DNA from: Tistrella mobilis KA081020-065
GTDB taxonomy: Bacteria > Pseudomonadota > Alphaproteobacteria > Tistrellales > Tistrellaceae
NCBI RefSeq assembly: GCF_000264455.2
Contig: NC_017956.1
Location: forward strand, 124,001-188,000
DNA length: 64,000 bases
Direction: 5' to 3'
In this document: one piece after another, positions 61,545-64,000 of the stretch
Layout: each line of letters starts with the position of its first letter
Position numbering within the stretch: the stretch's first letter is position 1
Translations under genes and position numbers: made by a program
The notes under the pieces: model-generated
What the model was told of the DNA's origin: nothing
Databases searched by the model: none
Seen by the model: only the letters and a program-made list of their open reading frames with translations

Positions 61545-62507
61545 ATGAAGGATCGGCTCGTCACGGTATTCGGCGGCTCGGGCTTCCTCGGCCGCTATGT
61601 CGTCGCGCGGCTTGCCCGCACCGGCGTGCGGATCAGGGTGGCGGTGCGTGATGCGGACCGGGCCCTGTTCCTGAAGCCTGCGGGTGATGTCGGCCAGATC
61701 GCGATCATGTCCTGCGACGTGACCGACGCAGCCCAGGTGCGGGCGGCGCTCGCCGACGCTTCGGCGGCGATCAATCTGACCGGGATCCTGGCAGAAGGCT
61801 GGGGCGCCACCTTCGACGGCGTCCATGTCCAGGGCGCCGGCAACATCGCGAAGGCTGCGGCTGACGCCGGACTCGGGTCCCTGGTCCATGTCTCGGCGAT
61901 CGGCGCCGATCCGGAAAGCAGCTCGGCCTATGGGCGGACCAAGGCCGCCGGAGAGGCGGCGGTGCGCGAGGCCTTCCCGACGGCGGTGATCCTGCGTCCC
62001 AGCATCCTGTTCGGCCCCGAGGACGACTTCTTCAACCGTTTCGCCGGGATGACCCGCATCTCCCCGGCCCTGCCGCTGATCGGTGGTGGCCAGACCCGCT
62101 TCCAGCCGGTCTGGGTGGTGGATGTCGCCGAGGCCGTGGTCCGCTCGCTCGACGAGCCGGAATTTGCCGGTCGGACCTTCGAACTGGGCGGCCCCAAGGT
62201 CTACAGCTTCGCCCAGATCCTGGAATACATTCTCGCCACCGTGCGCAAGCATCGCGGTCTGGTGCCGATGCCCTGGGCGCTTGCCGGGGTGGTGGCCCGC
62301 TTCGGCGATCTGCTGCCCGGCGGCATGGCGCCGCTGACCACGGACCAGCTGCGGATGCTGAAGCGCGACAATGTCGTGACCGAGGGTGCTGAAGGGTTTG
62401 CCGCCTTCGGCATCCGCCCGACCCCGGTCGAGGCGGTGGTGCCGGACTATCTGGCCCGCTATCGCGCCTGGATCCATCGGCCGCGCGACGGCCGCGCGGG
62501 GAACTGA
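61545..62507 (+). CDS. NAD-binding NDUFA9-like dehydrogenase
   Basis: A 320-residue atypical short-chain dehydrogenase related to the NDUFA9 subunit of complex I. Rossmann motif FGGSGFLGRYV (about 9-19), INLTGIL, HVSAIGADPESSSAYGRTKAAGE with the Tyr-x-x-x-Lys pair (about 125-135). Free-standing alphaproteobacterial homologues have unclear substrates. A TTG three codons upstream (61536), 9 bases after AGGAG, is a serious alternative start. Strong terminator follows. Confidence 0.85.
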   Translation: MKDRLVTVFGGSGFLGRYVVARLARTGVRIRVAVRDADRALFLKPAGDVGQIAIMSCDVTDAAQVRAALADASAAINLTGILAEGWGATFDGVHVQGAGNIAKAAADAGLGSLVHVSAIGADPESSSAYGRTKAAGEAAVREAFPTAVILRPSILFGPEDDFFNRFAGMTRISPALPLIGGGQTRFQPVWVVDVAEAVVRSLDEPEFAGRTFELGGPKVYSFAQILEYILATVRKHRGLVPMPWALAGVVARFGDLLPGGMAPLTTDQLRMLKRDNVVTEGAEGFAAFGIRPTPVEAVVPDYLARYRAWIHRPRDGRAGN

Positions 62508-62533
62508 GCTGCTTTTCAGCGCCGAGACCTGAT

Positions 62534-62570
62534 ATGCGGCCGGCCCCGACGGGGCCGGCCGCATGCTTTT
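62534..62570 (+). terminator. Intrinsic terminator after the NDUFA9-like gene
   Basis: ATGCGGCCGGCCCC (62534-62547) pairs perfectly with GGGGCCGGCCGCAT (62551-62564) around GAC, followed by GCTTTT. 26 bases beyond the stop. Confidence 0.88.
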
Positions 62571-63192
62571 CCGGGGGATGGCATGGCCGCACGGTGCCGG
62601 ATGGCCGATCTGGGCCTTGCTGACCATCAATCCTTCTGAAACAAAAGCTTGTGGTGATATAGGTCAGGAAATGCGACCATTATCTCGACAAGCATCGCGG
62701 ATCTACCTGCGAATCGCTCGCAACCCAGGGGCATCGGAAGAAAAGTAGTCCAGTTTCGGACCTTTCATCACGTTTTTACTCGCCAGGCGGTCTGGAAAGG
62801 CGTATATGACCTTCGAAGGCCTCCGTGCGCGCAAGGGGCGGGGTCCGGCCGTGTCGATCTGTCGGTGGAATGACCGGGATCGGGCGGGATGGATCCCTGA
62901 CCAGCCTCCCCGGCGTTCGCGTCGTCTTCCGCCCGCCCGAGGCGGACCCTGACGCGACCGCAGACGACATGCCCGCAGCCAGGAACAGCCCCGGACCCGC
63001 CCGACCTGGCGGGTTGCCGATGCAGAACCCTGCCGGCACGGACGCCACCCTGACAAAGACGTCGCCCGCGACCCGTCTGTGGATCCCGGGCGGCACCGAA
63101 CCGATCCGCGGCGCGGCCCCGGCCGAAGCGCGCGGACACCCAACCCCCTGCCGGGCAGGACATGCCCGGCCCACGGTCGAAGGACGAGGACC
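62571..63192. other. 622-bp leader region upstream of gltD
   Basis: No gene I can support; open frames on both strands here have poor composition. 62620-62820 is AT-richer than the surroundings and is the likely promoter area, with stretches such as GTGGTGATATAGG and GGAAAGGCGTATATGACC. About 370 GC-rich bases then lead to gltD, so a long 5' untranslated region is possible. GAGGACC before the ATG is the ribosome site. Confidence 0.45.
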
Positions 63193-64000
63193 ATGGCGCG
63201 CAAGCTGATGCAGTTCACCCGTATCGAGCAGAAGATGCCCGAGAAGCGAACCGCTCAAACCCGCGCCAAAGATTTCGGCGAGATCTATGCGGGGTTTGCG
63301 CCGGAACAGGCGGCCACCCAGGCCTCGCGCTGCTCCCAGTGCGGCATTCCGTTCTGCCAGGTGCATTGCCCGCTGCAGAACAACATCCCCGACTGGCTGA
63401 AGCTGACCGCCGAAGGCCGGCTGGAAGAGGCCTATACCATCTCGTCGGCGACCAACACCTTCCCCGAGATCTGCGGCCGCATCTGCCCGCAGGATCGTCT
63501 GTGCGAGGGCAACTGCGTCATCGAGAAGGGCTTCAACTCGGTGACCATCGGGTCGGTGGAGAAGTACATCACCGAGACCGCCTTCGAGAACGGCTGGGTC
63601 AAGGCGCCGAAGCCGGAGCGCGAGCTGGGCCTGTCGATCGGCATCGTTGGTGCCGGGCCGGCCGGCCTTGCGGCGGCCGAAATGCTGCGCCGCCGGGGCT
63701 ACGAGATCCATGTCTATGATCGCTACGACCGCGTCGGCGGGCTGCTGATCTATGGCATCCCCAATTTCAAGCTCGACAAGCAGGTCGTGCTGCGGCGCTG
63801 GAAGCTGCTTGAAGAGGGGGGGATCAAGTTCCACCTTGGCGTCGATATCGGTCGCGACGTGACGATCGAGGAGCTGCGCCAGCGTCACGAGGCGGTGCTG
63901 ATCGCGACCGGCGTTTATCAGTCGCGTGAGATCAAGGTGCCGGGCGTGGGGCTTCAGGGTGTCGAGAAGGCGCTCGACTTCCTGACCGTCTCCGACCGGC
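63193..64000 (+). CDS. gltD: Glutamate synthase small subunit, 5' part (cut by window end)
   Basis: First 269 codons of the NADPH-dependent glutamate synthase beta subunit; the gene continues past the window. Two N-terminal cysteine clusters that bind [4Fe-4S] are visible: CSQCGIPFCQVHC (Cys about 47, 50, 55, 59) and CGRICPQDRLCEGNC (94, 98, 104, 108). The FAD-binding GIVGAGPAGLAAAEML (about 150-165) and GGLLIYGIPNFKLDK follow. Starts MARKLMQFTRIEQK. gltB probably lies further downstream. It assimilates ammonia with the large subunit. Confidence 0.95.
   Translation, partial: MARKLMQFTRIEQKMPEKRTAQTRAKDFGEIYAGFAPEQAATQASRCSQCGIPFCQVHCPLQNNIPDWLKLTAEGRLEEAYTISSATNTFPEICGRICPQDRLCEGNCVIEKGFNSVTIGSVEKYITETAFENGWVKAPKPERELGLSIGIVGAGPAGLAAAEMLRRRGYEIHVYDRYDRVGGLLIYGIPNFKLDKQVVLRRWKLLEEGGIKFHLGVDIGRDVTIEELRQRHEAVLIATGVYQSREIKVPGVGLQGVEKALDFLTVSDR

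Noticed and set aside
62825-63208. 127-codon plus-strand frame upstream of gltD
   Set aside because: Pro/Arg/Gly-rich without any domain, poor start context, and it runs into the gltD start in another frame.
1-64000. Mobile elements, CRISPR arrays, tRNA or rRNA genes
   Set aside because: No transposase, integrase, regularly spaced repeats or tRNA cloverleaf were noticed on reading; a tRNA scan could still find something missed.

Overview
This window is GC-rich, gene-dense DNA from an alphaproteobacterial chromosome. The type of organism is inferred from gene order: etfBA-hbd, argH-lptM-lysA, ftsEX-plsC, metX-metW, a phaR/phaC-phaA-phaB cluster, dapF-mtaB-ftsY-yciB, and the long block rnd-kdsD-lptCAB-rpoN-hpf-ptsN-hprK-rapZ-EIIA-ptsH-ahcY. 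A Rhodospirillales-like or Tistrella-like bacterium fits best, but the species is a guess. I saw no insertion sequence, prophage, CRISPR array, rRNA or tRNA.

Layout. 0-3.4 kb: electron-transfer flavoprotein, 3-hydroxybutyryl-CoA dehydrogenase and a TlpA-like thioredoxin. 3.5-8 kb: argininosuccinate lyase, a small lipoprotein, diaminopimelate decarboxylase, hypoxanthine phosphoribosyltransferase and a zinc-ribbon membrane protein. 8-11.1 kb: ftsE-ftsX-ydcF-like-plsC, coupled by 4-base overlaps. 11.1-11.28 kb: a convergent intergenic gap with a cluster of DnaA-box-like 9-mers next to an AT-rich stretch, a candidate replication origin or DnaA-binding locus. 11.3-19.5 kb: two PaaI-type thioesterases, ChaC, a DUF2125 protein, a chorismate mutase-hisC-tyrA unit and the metX-metW pair. 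19.5-24 kb: a soluble GAF sensor kinase divergent from a dctPQM TRAP transporter. 24-27.8 kb: methyltransferase, gloB, glutathione S-transferase, an unknown helical protein and a SIMPL-domain protein.

27.9-32.7 kb is the polyhydroxybutyrate locus: phaC, phaA and phaB on the minus strand with the regulator phaR divergent. An out-of-frame ORF overlaps the start of phaC. 32.9-38.3 kb looks more accessory: a membrane-anchored protein with a small tandem repeat, a giant multi-PAS hybrid histidine kinase, and a tiny uncharacterised ORF followed by a very clear terminator. 38.6-44.3 kb: an ABC importer (binding protein, permease, ATPase), a NUDIX hydrolase and a periplasmic beta-propeller protein.

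44.3-61.3 kb is almost entirely minus strand: dapF-mtaB-ftsY-yciB, a PAS histidine kinase, ahcY behind a 20-bp palindromic operator, then the regulatory PTS (HPr, EIIA, HprK, PtsN, with no sugar permease), RapZ, HPF, sigma-54, Lpt lipopolysaccharide export and KDO synthesis. The last part holds a plus-strand NDUFA9-like dehydrogenase, a 685-bp gap, and the 5' end of gltD running off the window.

Functionally, the genes tie carbon storage (PHB), sulfur and methyl-cycle metabolism (metX, metW, ahcY), aromatic and basic amino-acid synthesis (hisC, tyrA, argH, lysA, dapF), nitrogen/carbon signalling (PTS-Ntr, rpoN, gltD) and envelope construction (lpt, kdsD, ftsEX, plsC).
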